Shown: positions 12,345 to 26,226, numbered from the stretch's first letter. The stretch: DNA of 64,000 bases from Acephala macrosclerotiorum (GCA_014904845.1 MU119432.1:1-64000), one strand, 5' to 3'. The notes: generated by a model not told the origin, from the letters alone. A program made the numbers and translations.

Positions 12345-15300
12345 TTAATATATCAAATTGCTTTTTATTTTAAAATCGTTTTTTATTCGAGTTTCGTTAG
12401 TGATTATAATTACATATTCAATTTGCGAGCTCAAATCGATATTATTAACGTGTAAATCGTTTACGAATACAAATATTTTAATTGTTTTCAAATCGATCGA
12501 AATATAATAAATATTACGCAATAAATTGTTTTATTATTATTTCAATTTTTTATTTAAAATCGTTACGTTTTTTTTCATTGAAATTTGATATTACGTAGCG
12601 ATTAACAAATCAAAAGCAACTTCTAATTAACAAATAAACGCAATATACGTTTCGCGAGTTTATTGTTTTCAATATTAATTAAAATAATTTATAGTTTTTA
12701 AATCGATAAATTCGATCTTTTTATTTTGATTTTTCTATTTAAATCGTATTTTGTTTTTATTTTGCAATTATATAATTTTATTATTAAATATTAATTAATT
12801 TATAAATATTAAATATTAAATATTTTTTATTTACAATTTAATTTTTTTCAATTTTTTCTTTTTCAAATCTACAAATTACAACATTAATAATTTTAACGTA
12901 TTATTTATTTGTATATTGATAATCTCAATTATTTTTTTATTTTTTCTAATCAAAAAACAAAAATTATATATTAAAAATTCTATTTTTAATTTGAAAATAT
13001 AATATTTATAATATATAATAAATTAATAAGTATTTATTTTTACGAGTTTATATAATAATTTTTTTATAATTATAATTATTTTTTTAAAATAAAAATATAT
13101 TATTTTTTTTAGTAAATTAATAAAAATTGTTCATTGAATTAAAATCTATAATTGTATATATATTTACGTAATATCTTATAATTATACTACAAAATTATAA
13201 TTTTAAATTAAAATTAAAATTAAAACTAAAATTATTCTTTAATTTACTCGTTAAATAATAAAAAATTTCATAAAAATAAACTTTTTTAATTCGTTATTAA
13301 AAATTTAAATTACAATTTTTATTTTCTCGTATAATTCGTTCGTTATTTTATTTTTAATTTCGTGTATTAATTTAAATTTAAAAATTGAAATATTTTTATA
13401 CGCAATTAAATCGTATTATATAAATTTAAATACGTTTTTTATAAACAATTTATTTTATTTTTTTTATTGTAAAATTTTAAAAAAAAATTTAAATATAATA
13501 ATAATTTTTTTTTTTTATAATTTAATTACAAATTTTATATTCTTTTTTTTTTTACTCGTTATATAAATTATATTAATTGTAAATTTTTTTTTTATAAAAT
13601 ATTAATTGAAATTTTTATTATTTGTAAAATTATCGTTATTATCGTTAATATTCGTAAAATTAAAATATTTTTATTCGAAATAAATTGTAAATTTAAATTT
13701 ATTTTTCGTATTTTTTAATTATTTATAACGTTTAAATTAATTTTCGATTAAAATTGAATAATCGCTATTATTATTTTTTTGATTTTTGATTTTTTATATT
13801 ATATTTACTATTTTCAATTTCTCGTTTTTTTATATAGTTCTCGTAAATTGTTTTTTTATCGATTTTTTAATTTGCGACTTTCGAAAATAAAATTTAATTA
13901 TAATTAATTTAAAATTTATCGATTCGTAAAATAATTATATAGTATATTTTTTACTTGTAATTACTAATAATTTATATAGTCTTTTTTATTTTTTATATTC
14001 TCTAAAAACTCGAATTTTAAAATTAATTAATAAATTTAAAATTATTAAAATATTAAAACTATTTTTTATTATTAACGCGTCGTTAATTTATCGTTTAATT
14101 TACATATAACGAAATTCGTTTATTGTTTTACGAATCGCGTTTATTCTTTTTATTATTATCGACGTAAAAATATTTGTATCGAAAATTTTAAAATATACTT
14201 TAAATACTAATAAAATTATTACGAATTTATTCGATTTTATTAAATCGTTATAAGTTTTTATTACTATTTATAGTATTTGCTTTTTCGTAATATATTCTAT
14301 TATTTCTTTCGATATAATCGTATAAACTCATTGTAATAAAATATAATATCGTTCAATTTTTTTAATAAAATTATATATTTTTATTAAAACTTTTTTTATT
14401 TTTATTATTACAATTTTTACTTATTATTTGAATTTCATAAATACAAAGTTTTTTTTAGCGTTATAAATTAAAATTTTTAACAATTCTAAATACGTATCAA
14501 TTTAATATTTTTTAATTACATTTTATATAAATCGCGCAAACATTTCTATAACGAATCGTACGTTTTAAAATTTTATAATAAAATCTACAAATTGTAAAAT
14601 CGCGTTATCGTTTAAATACATAATATTAACGATTATCAAATAATTAAACTCGTAATCGTTTATTAAAAAAAATTTAAATCGTTTTAACGATTTCGTGTTC
14701 ATTTAACAATAATAATAAAACTTATTAATTTACTTTAATTATTAAAATATAAAATCCTTATATTTAATTCTATTAAAAATATTTACAAATTATCGTACTA
14801 ATAAATATTCAAATCTTTTATATACGCGTCGTAAATTTGTATTTATCAAATAGTATTAAATAAAAGTTTTTTTTAATTCTATTAATAGAATCTATAAATA
14901 CTTTTATTTATATATAATTAATACAATTGTATTATTATTACGTTTTTTTATACGATTTTTCACGTTATTAAATCAAATTTTAAGTCTATTTATATTTTCT
15001 AGAAATAATAAAAATAATATATTATAAAATACGACGTAAAAAATAACGTTTCCAATAAAAATATAAACTTTAATCGTACTTTCGATTTTTATACTATTTA
15101 TTTCGAATTAAATCTTTTTTTTGCGATTCGAAATATTGAATTTAATTCGTAAATCGATCTTTTGTAAAACTATAAACTAATTGTATTTTGCAATTAATAT
15201 AACGATTATATTTATATCTAATAAAATACTTTGAAATTTTTTTATAATATATTTATTTATAAACTGAAAAATCTTTTTCTAATTTAAATACTTTTTAATT

Positions 15301-18079
15301 AAACGAAATACGTCGTTTTTAATTAATAAATATTATATTTTTTAATTATTCAATTTCGCGATTAATTTCTCAATATTAACGTATTTTACAACAAAAAAAT
15401 TAATTTTTACGAATTTTTTATCGTTTTCGTTTTATTCTTTAAAATCAAATTCTTTTATATTTAAAATAAAAATATTAAAAATATTTATTTTATTTTCACT
15501 TTCGAATTTTTTTATTTTTTTTTCGTAAATTAAAAAAAATTAATAATTTATTATAAAAACGTATTTTTTATAGCGAAAATAAATTTCATTTTTAAATTTT
15601 TTATATATTTATTATTTTTTTTCTAAAAAATATTTCATAAATCAATAATTTATCTTCTTACAAATATAATACTTTTTTTCTCTCGAATAATTATTTCAAT
15701 CGTATTTAGCGTATTTTTGATTTTTATAATCGTAATTATATTTGCTTTAATCGCGTTTATTATTACGATTTTTATTTATTTCGTATTTATTGTATTTACA
15801 ATTAATAAAATAAATACTAGAATTTAATTACTTTATATTTCGTTTTTTTTCAATTAATTAAATAATATAACGCAATTAGTATTAAATTCTTTTCAACGTA
15901 TTTTTAAAATTTGCAAAATACATATAACATTTTTTAATATCGTTATAAATTCGTAGAATATAATTTTTTATATTATCGTTTTTACGATTTTTTTTCAATT
16001 GTTTTTTTCGAATTTATTATAATTTATTAAATAATAATTCGAAATTCTCGATCAATTTTTTTATAAAAAAATTTTTAATAATATTTCATAAAAATTTTAT
16101 TTTTTATTTTTTTTAATATATTATTAAAATATATAAAATTTCGAATTTAATTTTATATATTTAATAATTTTTTTAAACGAATAATTATTATTGAAAATAT
16201 TATTTAAATAAAAACTTCGTATTTGTTTTTTTAATATAATTAAAAACGCTTTTTCGTATATATTTAATATAATATTTACGTTATTATAATAAACTTAAAA
16301 TAGTTTTAATTTTTTATCGAAAAAATCGTAAATTGTTTTTTTATATTTATTATTATTATTAAAATAAAATTTTTTCAAATTATTAAATTTTTTAATTATT
16401 TGATTTTTTAAATTTCGTTTTTTTATTTTTATTTGAAATTTTAAATTTCTTTTTTTTGTATTGTACGATTAATATTCGTCGTAAATTTTTTGTTACAAAT
16501 AATCGATTTTTCGAAATTTATAATCGTTTTATTATATATTAAAAAATTAAAAATTTTATTATTATAAAAAGTTTGATTTTAATAAATTTTTTGATTTTTA
16601 TTATAAGTAATTTTATATTTACTTAAGAATTTGTTTATAGTATTGATTTTTTATTATTTTTTTTTAAATATTATTATTTAAAATCGATTTATTTTGTAAT
16701 GTATTGTAATATTGCATTTATTTTTTATTTCGATAAAATTTTCGACGATATTTTCGAGTTTTTAAAGTAATGATTTCGAGAATACGTATATTTTATTTTT
16801 ATTTTGAAATATTTTTTATTATAATTTTTGATTTGTATTTGAAATTTTAAAAATTATTTTCTTGTTTTTTCGAATTAATATTTTTTGAGTTTTTTATAAA
16901 TTTAATTGTCGAATAATAAATATTTTTTGTTTAGATTTTGATTTATAAAATTTGTTTAAAATAATTAAATTTAATTGAAATTAATTATTCGAATTAAATC
17001 GAGAATTAAATTTTTTTTTTTTTTCAATTATTATTATATTTTCGTATTTAATCAAATTATGTACTATTATTGTTTTTAAATAAAAACTTTAATTTATTAA
17101 ATTGATTTTTTACGCGAAATATAAACACTATTATTTCTAAAGTAATTCTTTAAACAAAAAATTAATTCGTTAATAATTATTTTAAAATATATTATTTTTT
17201 AATCTTTAAAATTGTTTTAATAAAGTTTTTATAAAGTACTATTTCTATATTTTAATTTTTTGAATATATAAAATTTGTATAAAACGAAATCGTTAATAAT
17301 AAATTTATTTAAATTTGATTACTAAAAATCGATTTATTTTTCGTATTCGTTTTTATTATAATAAAATGAATTTTTTTTTTTTATATATTTATTTGATTTA
17401 ATTTTATTTAATAACGAAAAAATTATCGTAATTATTCGTAATTTATTATATTCAATATTAAGTAATAAAAGTGTATTCGAAAACGATAAAACGTTTTTCG
17501 AAGAAATTTTATTCTCGTTTTAAATATTAATTTTCATTATTTTAAAATATTGATTTGTATTCGATAAATTTATTTGTTTTGATATAAACTTATTTATTTG
17601 TGTATAAAATATAAATAAAAATTTAAATTAATCGTAATTTAAATACGCTTTAAATAACGTAAAAATTCGTTGTTTTTAAAAAAAAGTACAACGTATAACG
17701 CTTTTTATCGTTTTAATCGTCGATTCAAAAAAAATAAAATCTTTATAATCGATTTTTTTATTGTGCGTAATAAACGCAAATCAAAAAAAGTGTAATTAAA
17801 ATTTCGATAATTATTTTTTCAAACTTTTAATATTATACACAAAATTTTTTAAATATCGAAAAAAATATAAAGTGTAAAACTTTTAAATATCGAAAAAATT
17901 GTATTTTTTTACGTAAAATTTTTTTAGTATTTTTTCGTAAAATCTTTCAAATACCGAAAAAGAACTAAATATACACTTTTAAATTTCGAAAAAATGTATA
18001 CTCTTTTACGCAAAAACTTTTTCTAATTTAAACTTTGTTATTTTATACTCAACTAGTAAAATTAAACACTAATTAGTAT
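12345..18079. repeat. AT-rich interior of the old LTR element
   Basis: No coding frame survives. C is almost confined to CpG, while non-CpG G persists, giving a T-rich + strand between about 13000 and 17900. I infer the remains of the gag-pol region of the enclosing element. Confidence 0.7.
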
Positions 18080-18269
18080 TAATAATACTAAAATACTCGA
18101 GTATATCAATATATTACGTTCAATAATCGTAGTTTTTACGTATTGAGTATAAAAATTATTAATTGTTTAAAGAATTAAATCTAAAATCGAAAGTATTAAT
18201 ATACTCTCAAGTTTTACGCTAGCTCTTTTTAATTAAAGTACGTAATAAGTACGTATATATATCTCGATA
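18080..18269. repeat. Right LTR of the old element
   Basis: 190 bases matching 8545-8734 without gaps. It keeps C or G at many sites where the left copy has T or A (gttcaataatcgtag versus gtttaataattgtag), and the reverse at others. Confidence 0.7.
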
Positions 18270-21200
18270 ATATAATTATTATAAAATTATAATATTGATT
18301 ATTAAATGTTTTTTTTTAATTATTTCGAATTTAATTAAATATAAATTTATATATACGATTATTAAAATATTAAAAAAATCGAATTATTTTATAATTATAT
18401 TTATAATAAATTTAATTATTATTATTATATTAATTTTTTTTTTATTTTATAAATTTTTAAAATTAATATATTTTTAATAATTTATTTATTTATAATAAAA
18501 TTATAATAAATAAAAAATATTTAATTTTAAATTTTTTATTATTTTTTTTTATTTTCATTTATAAAAATAATTTTATATTTAATTTAAAAATTAAAATTTT
18601 TATTATTTACAAAAAATTTATTAATAAAAACGAAAAATTTTATTATTAATAAATTTAAAATAATATATTTAAATTTTCGATTTAAATTTTTAATTTATTA
18701 TTTTAATTTTTTATTTAATATAATAATTTTAATTTCGATCGAATTTTAATATTAAATAATAATAAATAAATCGAAAATTATTTCAAATTAATAAATTATA
18801 ATAATATAAATATTTTAAACGTATTATTTTGTATATGTAATAATTTAATTTTTTTTAATTTAATTTTTTTATTTTAATTAAATTATTTTTTATATTAAAT
18901 TAATAAAATTTTTAATATAAAAATTATTTTCAATTTTATTAATATAAACGTATTATTTATTTATATTTTAATAATATTAAATTTTTTTTTCGATTATAAT
19001 TAAAAAATAAAAATCGTATATAAATATAATTATTAATAATTTTTTATAGTATTTATAATACGTAATTTATTAATATATTTTTATTTTTATTATTTTATAT
19101 AATAATTTTAAAATTATTATAATAATATTTAATAAATAAAAATAATAAATTTATTTTAATAAACGTACGAATATTAATTATTAAAAATTAATTATCGATT
19201 ACGTATATATTTATATAATATCGCGAAATTATATTTTAATTATTTTATTTAAAAATTAAATTAAAAAAATTTTTATTATTATATTTTTAAATTATTAATT
19301 TTAATTTTTTATACGAGTTATTAATAATTTTATTTTTAATTTTATTAATTAATCTCGAATTAAAAATACGAATTTTAATATATTTAATAAAATCAAATTT
19401 AATAAATTAAAAAAAAAATTTTACAATTAAATTATTAATTTTTTTTTATTAAAACTTTTCGAACGATATTTCGAATATAATAATTACAATTTTTTTTTTC
19501 GTAATTATTATAAAAAAATTTTATCGATTTTTTTTTTATTTATTATAAATATTTTATTTTCGTTTTTAATAATAATAATAAACATATTATTGAAATTTTT
19601 ATTGTTATTTTTAATAAATTAATAATATTTATTTCATTGTAATTTTTTATTAAATATATTTTTATTATTATATAATTTTTTTAATCGTTTTCAATTATAT
19701 TATTTTATTAATAATTTATTATTTAAATCGTTTTAATTTAATTTATTAAATAAAAAAAATATAAAAAATAATTTTTTATTAATAATTTTTTTATAAAATA
19801 TTTTTTTATATAATAAAATTTAATCGATTTATAAAATATATCGATCGTATATATTTTTTTGTTTATTATTAATAATTTATATAGATTTTTTTAAATTTTT
19901 TTTTTCGTTAAATATATACGTTTAAAAAAATTAATAAATTTTATATTTAAATTATTTTTTATTATAAACGTATTCGTAATTTAACGTTTAACGTATAAAC
20001 GTTATATTTTTTTAATAATTACGTAAATTATTTTAATTTTTTTAATTATTAATAAAAATAATACATTTTTAATAATTATTTTAAAATATATTTTAAAAAT
20101 TAATAATATTAATATTATTTCGTTTAATTTTATTAAATCGTTTATTATTTTAATTATTATTTACAAAATTAATTTTTTATCGATTTATTTATTAACGAAT
20201 TCGTTTTAAATAATTTTATAAACTCGTTATAATAAAATATAATATTTTTTTTTATTTTTTTTATATTATTATAAATTTCAACGAATATTTTTTTAATTTT
20301 AATTATTATTATTTTTATATATTATTAAAATTTTATAAACGAAATTTTTTTTATATTATAAATAAAATAATTCGATAATTTTTAATATATATCGATTTAA
20401 TATTTTCAAAAAATATTTTATATTATTTTTATAAATATATTTTTTAAAAATTTAATTATTTAAAATATTATTATTAAATTTATTATTTATAAAATCAATT
20501 TTTCATTTAAATATAAAATATCGATAATAATAAAATAATTAAATTTATAATCGAATTATAAAATAAATTTAAATTTTTTAAATAATTTATTATATATTTA
20601 ATAATAATAATAATAATAATATTTAATAAAATATTAAATATATTTGATATTTATATTATAATTTATACGTTAAATTTTTTTTAATAAAAATTATATTAAT
20701 AAATAATCGAATTATCGATATAATTATTATAATTTAAATTTAATAAAAAAAAAAAATTTATTTTATTTATATTTTAAATATAAAATACAAATAATATAAA
20801 ATATAATAATATTTAAAAATATATTAATTTGAATTATTTTTTATAATAATATAATTTTTTTATTAAATTAAATTTTATAAATATTAATTATTAATATTTT
20901 TATAATTTTATTATTTAATATAATTTTTTTAAAATTTTTAAACGAATATTGATTTTTAAATATAAATATTAAATCTTTATTAAATATATTTTTTATAATA
21001 ATATAATATATAAATTAATTATTTAAATATTATTAATTTTTTTAAATTTAATAAAAAAAAATTTATTTATATTTTTTATTTTTATATTTATTAATAATTA
21101 ATCGATTTTTTTAATTTTATTATTTTTTAAAAAAAAAATTATATTTTTATATTTAATTAAAAATTTTTAATAAAAAATTATTATAATATTACGATTAATA

Positions 21201-21579
21201 ATATATTAAACGTATTATCGAAATTTAAAATCTATTTATTATCGTTTTTTTATTATATGTTTTATTAATTAATAATTTAATTTATTATAAATATAATATT
21301 TTTTTTCATATAATTTTTTTTAATAATTATAATTCGTATAATAATTATTATCGAGAAAAATACGAGTATTAATAGTACTATTAACGAATTAATAAATTGT
21401 CAATCGATTACTAGTACTATCGATTATTTTAATCTAGTACTAATAGTATTAACCCGGTATTAATATTATTAAAATATTATTAATAATATTAATTTACGAT
21501 TAAATATTTAAATATTTAAAATTTGTAATCTATAGAATTTATTTAATTTATTATAAAAGTTTCAAGTAAATCTATTGAG
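18270..21579. repeat. AT-rich degenerate block
   Basis: Over 3 kb of A/T with remaining C and G mainly in CpG, and no gene or RNA signal. The part near 21350-21500 has short echoing words (tagtactat, tagtactaatagtatt) as if from a small inverted structure. Open frames here encode only Ile/Leu/Lys/Phe strings typical of AT bias. Confidence 0.8.
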
Positions 21580-22060
21580 CGCGTATTAAAATATTAAATT
21601 GCAAAATTGAAAACTATTAAATTTTAATATTTTTTATTAAAAGACTAGCGATCGCGTTTTATTCGATCAATTATTGAAAATATCGAAAAAATAAATAAAA
21701 ATAAAAATTGAAAATATTAACGCTACTTGAAATCTAATCGTAAAATCGATCGATTTAAGCAAAGTTTATACGCGTAGAGACATCGGTCTAGCATGCGAGT
21801 AGTTGCATTGCTCGATATTGAAAGCTTAGATTGAAGCACTTAGAGGCTGAGCGGCTCAATTGATTAAATGTGGCTGCATAAGGGCCGCGCGCAGCCGTCT
21901 GCAGCCGAGAGTTTTGGTGTTCTTATTGGCCCGGATCCACTTGCTAATCGATTATCATTGGACGCCAAAGATTTGAACATGCAATTACTGCGTAGCGCGC
22001 GCCATTAGCAAGCCGCTGGTACCATTGGCAAGTGATTAGCAATAAAAATTTTTCCTGATG
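21580..22060. other. GC-normal island inside AT-rich DNA
   Basis: Composition returns to normal, most clearly at 21770-22045 (words such as ggccgcgcgcagccgtctgc), with abrupt AT DNA on both sides. There is no frame of useful length and no tRNA fold that I can see. Short inverted words occur: cttgctaat at 21940 against attagcaag at 22004, and gcaagtgattagcaa at 22028. It may be a relic of single-copy DNA or a small unmutated insertion. Nature unknown. Confidence 0.45.
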
Positions 22061-23567
22061 ATTATAATTTCGAAATATATATATATATTTTTTTATCGAA
22101 TCGAAAAAATCGAAAAATTAAAATTATTTTATATTTACGTTTTTTATTACGTTTTTTATATATTCGATCGATTTAATTTTAATTAATTTTATTATAATTT
22201 TTTTAATTTTTTTAAAAATTATAATTGAAATTATTATTATATTATTACGTTTTTTATAAACGTATTATAATATCGATTGCGAATTATAATTTAATATAAA
22301 CGTTTTTAAATTTATTTATAAATTTATAAAATATAAAATTATATTTTTTAATATTTTTATAAATATTAATAATTTAATTTCGAAAATTATATTTTATATA
22401 ATATTCGCTCGATAAATTACGTTAAATTTATTAAAATTAATCGAAAAATAATTAAAAGTATTTTAATTTAATTTTCGATTAATTAATAATAATAATAATT
22501 CGTAATAATATAATTTCTTTTTATAAAAATATATATAATTATTAATTTTTATTCGTTTTAAAATATATTCGAATTTTATTTATTATTATTATAAAATTAT
22601 AATTTTTTCTCGCGATTTTATTATAATAAAATAAATTCGTACGATTTTTAAATATAATAAAAAATGTTTTATTATATTAATTTTTTAATAATTTAATTTT
22701 AAAATAATAATTATAAAAAATTTATAATTTAACGTTAAAAATATCGAATAAATTTTTATTATATTTTTTATTATTATTAATATATATTTTTATTAAATTT
22801 TTTATTATTATTAATATATATATTTATTAAATTTATAAACGATTTTATTAATATATTTTATAAAAATTAAAAATTATTATATTAAAAATTATTATTTAAT
22901 TAAATATTTTAATTAAAATTTATATTTATTTAATTTTATAAATTAATAAAATTATCGATTTAAAAATTATATATTAAAATATTATATATTCGAATTTCGA
23001 ATTTCGTAAAATTAAATATTTAAAATATTTAAAATTTAAAAACGTTATAATCGTAAAAATAAATTATTTTAAAAAATAATATTATTTCGAGCGATTTTAT
23101 TTTAATATTATTCGAATTTTATTAAAAATAAATATAAAATTTATTTTTATTTATTAATTAATTTATTATTATTTTTTAATTTATTTATAGTATTTTTTTT
23201 TTTATTTATAATATTTTTTTCGAGTATTTTTATAATTTTTTTCTCGTTTTTCAATAATTATATTTTTTATTTATATAATATATTTTATAATTCTCGAATA
23301 AAAATTAATATTATTTTAAAAAACGTTTTTTTATTTGTTTATTGAAATTATTTTTAAAATATTTTTATATAATATAATTCGTATATTCGTTTTATTTATA
23401 ATATTTAATATTAAATATAATAATTATTATTTTATTTAATTTTTTATTTTTTATATCGATTAATAAATTTTATATTTTTTTTTAATTTTATATATATATT
23501 TTTTTAAATATTATTTTAAAATATAAAAAATAATTAATTTTAAACGTTTTAATAAAAATAAATAATA

Positions 23568-23677
23568 AATATAAAAACGAATATAAAAACGAATAAAAAT
23601 AAATATAAAAACGAATATAAAAACGAATATAAAAACGAATATAAAAACGAATATAAAAACGAATATAAAAACGAATA
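23568..23677. repeat. 12-bp minisatellite (ataaaaacgaat)n
   Basis: About nine head-to-tail copies of the 12-mer ataaaaacgaat, with one variant region (aataaaaataaat). On the minus strand it produces an apparent repeat peptide (FYIR)n, which is an artefact of the 12-base unit and not a gene. Confidence 0.85.
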
Positions 23678-24319
23678 AACGTTTTCAAAAAATAAATATT
23701 TTTAATAAACGTTTAATTAAACGTTTATAATAAACGTTTTTATAAAACGTTTTTCGATAATAATTTATAAAAATTTCGTATAATCGTAATTTAATATCGA
23801 TATATTATTTGATCGATTAATTCGAAATTATAAAATATAAATATAATCGAAATAAAAAATAAAAAATAATATTGATTTAATACGATATTTAAAATTAAAT
23901 AATAAATATAATAATTTAATTAATTATTTAATCGAGTTTTTCGTAAAATAATATTATTTTACGTAATAAACGTAAATTCGAATTAATTATTTAAAAGTAC
24001 GAATTTTTTTATAATTAATTTTTTTAAATTTTCAAAAAATAATTAAATATTTTAATTTCGTTTTTATAGAAAAAATAATAAAAAATTTTATAATTCGATA
24101 ATATTTAATAATATTCGATCGAGATTTTTTAGTATTTTTTATAATAAATTTATTAATGTTTTTAATTTATTATATTTCGTTTTTTTTAATAAATTTTTAT
24201 TAATTTATAATTGAAAATAATTATTAATTAATATTAATATTATATTAAAAATATTACGTTATTAATAATACGATTTAAATATATATTAATTTTTTTTTAA
24301 ATTTTAATATACGTATTAA

Positions 24320-24455
24320 TTTATTACTAATTAAAATTATTTAAAAAATAAAATTCGAAATATAAAAATTTTATTTCGAAAATAAAAATAAAATAATATT
24401 AATTATATACGATTTCAAATTGTATATAAATATTATATAATATTTATTTTGATAA
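24320..24455. repeat. Dispersed AT repeat with palindromic core, copy 2
   Basis: Near-identical to about 8045-8180 in the same orientation. Differences such as cgaatcg versus caaattg are transitions. Confidence 0.55.
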
Positions 24456-25705
24456 TTTCATTATATACGTATTAAAATATATCGTTATAAAATTTAAATA
24501 TATAATTTTTAATATTTTTTATTAAAATATATTAATATAATTTTAAATTTAATTAAATTAATATAATTGTATTTAAAATTTTAAATTTTAAAATTTTTAA
24601 TTTCAAAAAATTTTAATATATATTTTATTTTATAAAATTTTTATTTATTAATTTAAAAATACTTTAAATTGTATTATTTTTATAAAAATTTAAATTTAAT
24701 AAAATAATTAACGTATAATATATTTCGTATATATTAAAATAATAATTACGTATAATATTAAATTGTATTAAAACTAGTTTAATTACGTTAAAATTAAAAT
24801 TATATTTTTTAATTTTTATATATTTTCTAATAAAAATAAATAACGATTATAATAATTATAAAATATAAAATTTAAATTTTTATTTTTTATATTTAATTTA
24901 TTAATAAATATTTTTATATAATCGATAATATATATAATTAAATAAAATAAAATATATTAAAAATATATATATAAAATCGAAAATTTAAATATTTTAAATT
25001 TATATATTTCAATTAATTTAAATATTTTAAAACGTTTTAAATTTAAAATTTATTATTTTATTTAAATTAATTAATAATTTCGATAATAATTTTTTAATCG
25101 ATTTAATTATATTTAACGAAATTAAATTTATTAATATTAAAATTTTAAATTCGAAAAATATATTTTTCGTTTTTAATATAATTTTTTTTTTAATTTAAAT
25201 TTAAAAATTAAAACGTTTATTATTATATATTTTATTTAAATAATTAATTTTAAAATTAATATATCGTATTATTATAATAAATTAATAAAATATAATAAAA
25301 TTAATAATATTTATCGTATAATAAAATAAAATAAAATAAATTAAATTAAAATTTTAATAAATTATTTAAATAATAACGAAATTAATTTTTTTAAATATTA
25401 AATTTTTTATAAAAACTTTTAAAAACAATATCGAGAATTTAAATAATTTAATAAAAAATTTAATTTACGATAAAAGTACTTAAAAAATTTTAATTTAATT
25501 AATTTTAATTAAATATAAATTTTTTAATTTTATATTTTTATATTAATAATATATTTCTCTAAAAATATAATATAACAGTTCTATATTTCGACGATATAAT
25601 ATAAAAAACTTCATATCGCGATAATATTTCTATCTTTTTATATTGCTAATATATATTTCTTTATATTGTGACCTACACTGCTGAGAATCATTAGTACGTC
25701 TGACA

Positions 25706-26110
25706 ATGGATTCCCATTTTTCAACATCGATAAGCAGCTATTACGACCACAGCTTGCAACTTGCAAAGACTTGAGTCAACAAATATTTGAAAGCAGCCCG
25801 AGACATTCAGAACAACGCAAAAGATGGTTTCCCACTCGATCGTCGATGTGGACCTCTCAAACGAGTCTGAAGAGCCCTGATCGACTACTCGAAAGAAGCA
25901 CTTCAGCCGCTTCCGGGCTACCATCCAAATCAAAGGATAGTTCTCAGCTTCAAAGAGCGACCGGTACACAAAGGAAAGTTTTGTAGATCATCGGCATACG
26001 TTGTGCAACATGAGGGTCTGGGCCGTTTGATATTGTCTTTGTCTTTGCCGATGGTAATGCGGCACTTGTAGTGAAGGTTTTCCAGGCTAGCAATATCGTC
26101 ACGCAAATAT
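25706..26110 (+). pseudogene. Broken gene remnant, function unknown
   Basis: One frame starting at ATG 25706 reads as good protein for over 100 codons if two in-frame TGA codons are passed: one just after the LQLAKT segment, the other after GPLKRV. Later segments include ALIDYSKEALQPLPGY, FKERPVHKGKF and SSAYVVQHEGLGR. A one-base shift near 26025 then gives FDIVFVFADGNAALVVKVFQ before a stop. Both TGA could come from CGA by C-to-T change. I recognise no family; the last segment faintly suggests a kinase-like strand with a Lys, but that is weak. It converges on the APH-like gene. Alternatively it is an intron-rich live gene that I cannot splice. Confidence 0.4.
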
Positions 26111-26226
26111 AATCTATGTAGGCAAGTACAGAATTTGTGTGTGTATCTGGGATTTCCAAACTCCTATACTTTGAATGCAACCGTCCCGGGAAACTTTGCC
26201 ACTCCCCAAGTCTCCCTCCTTTCTCC

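Larger units (their letters stand above)
8545..18269. mobile_element. Old LTR retrotransposon, RIP-degraded, with nested insertion
   Basis: Two 190-base direct repeats (8545-8734 and 18080-18269) align end to end without gaps, and about 20 differences, all transitions, separate them. The left copy starts TG, and both end cgata, consistent with an ancestral CA end changed by C-to-T. The body is AT-rich with no surviving gag or pol frame. Removing the nested 2.2-kb element at 10144-12344 leaves about 7.5 kb, a normal size for an autonomous Copia or Gypsy element. I could not resolve a target-site duplication. From about 13000 to 17900 the + strand keeps non-CpG G but few non-CpG C. Confidence 0.7.
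22061..25600. repeat. AT-rich degenerate block
   Basis: Same RIP-like composition as the first block. It holds a 12-base minisatellite at about 23568-23677, self-complementary runs of aaacgttt words at 23690-23760, and copy 2 of a dispersed repeat at 24320-24455. No genes. Confidence 0.8.

Noticed and set aside
18295..18477. 60-codon hydrophobic ORF
   Set aside because: Ile/Leu/Lys/Phe strings are expected from A/T-only DNA; no start context or homology.
21840..22040. tRNA gene in the GC-normal islet
   Set aside because: I could not find a T-loop GTTCRA box paired with proper stems; the inverted words do not make a cloverleaf.
23568..23677. CRISPR-like array
   Set aside because: Units are 12 bases, head to tail and without spacers; the host is a fungus.
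23488..23688. Minus-strand ORF with (FYIR)n repeats
   Set aside because: It is the translation of a 12-base AT minisatellite in non-coding DNA.
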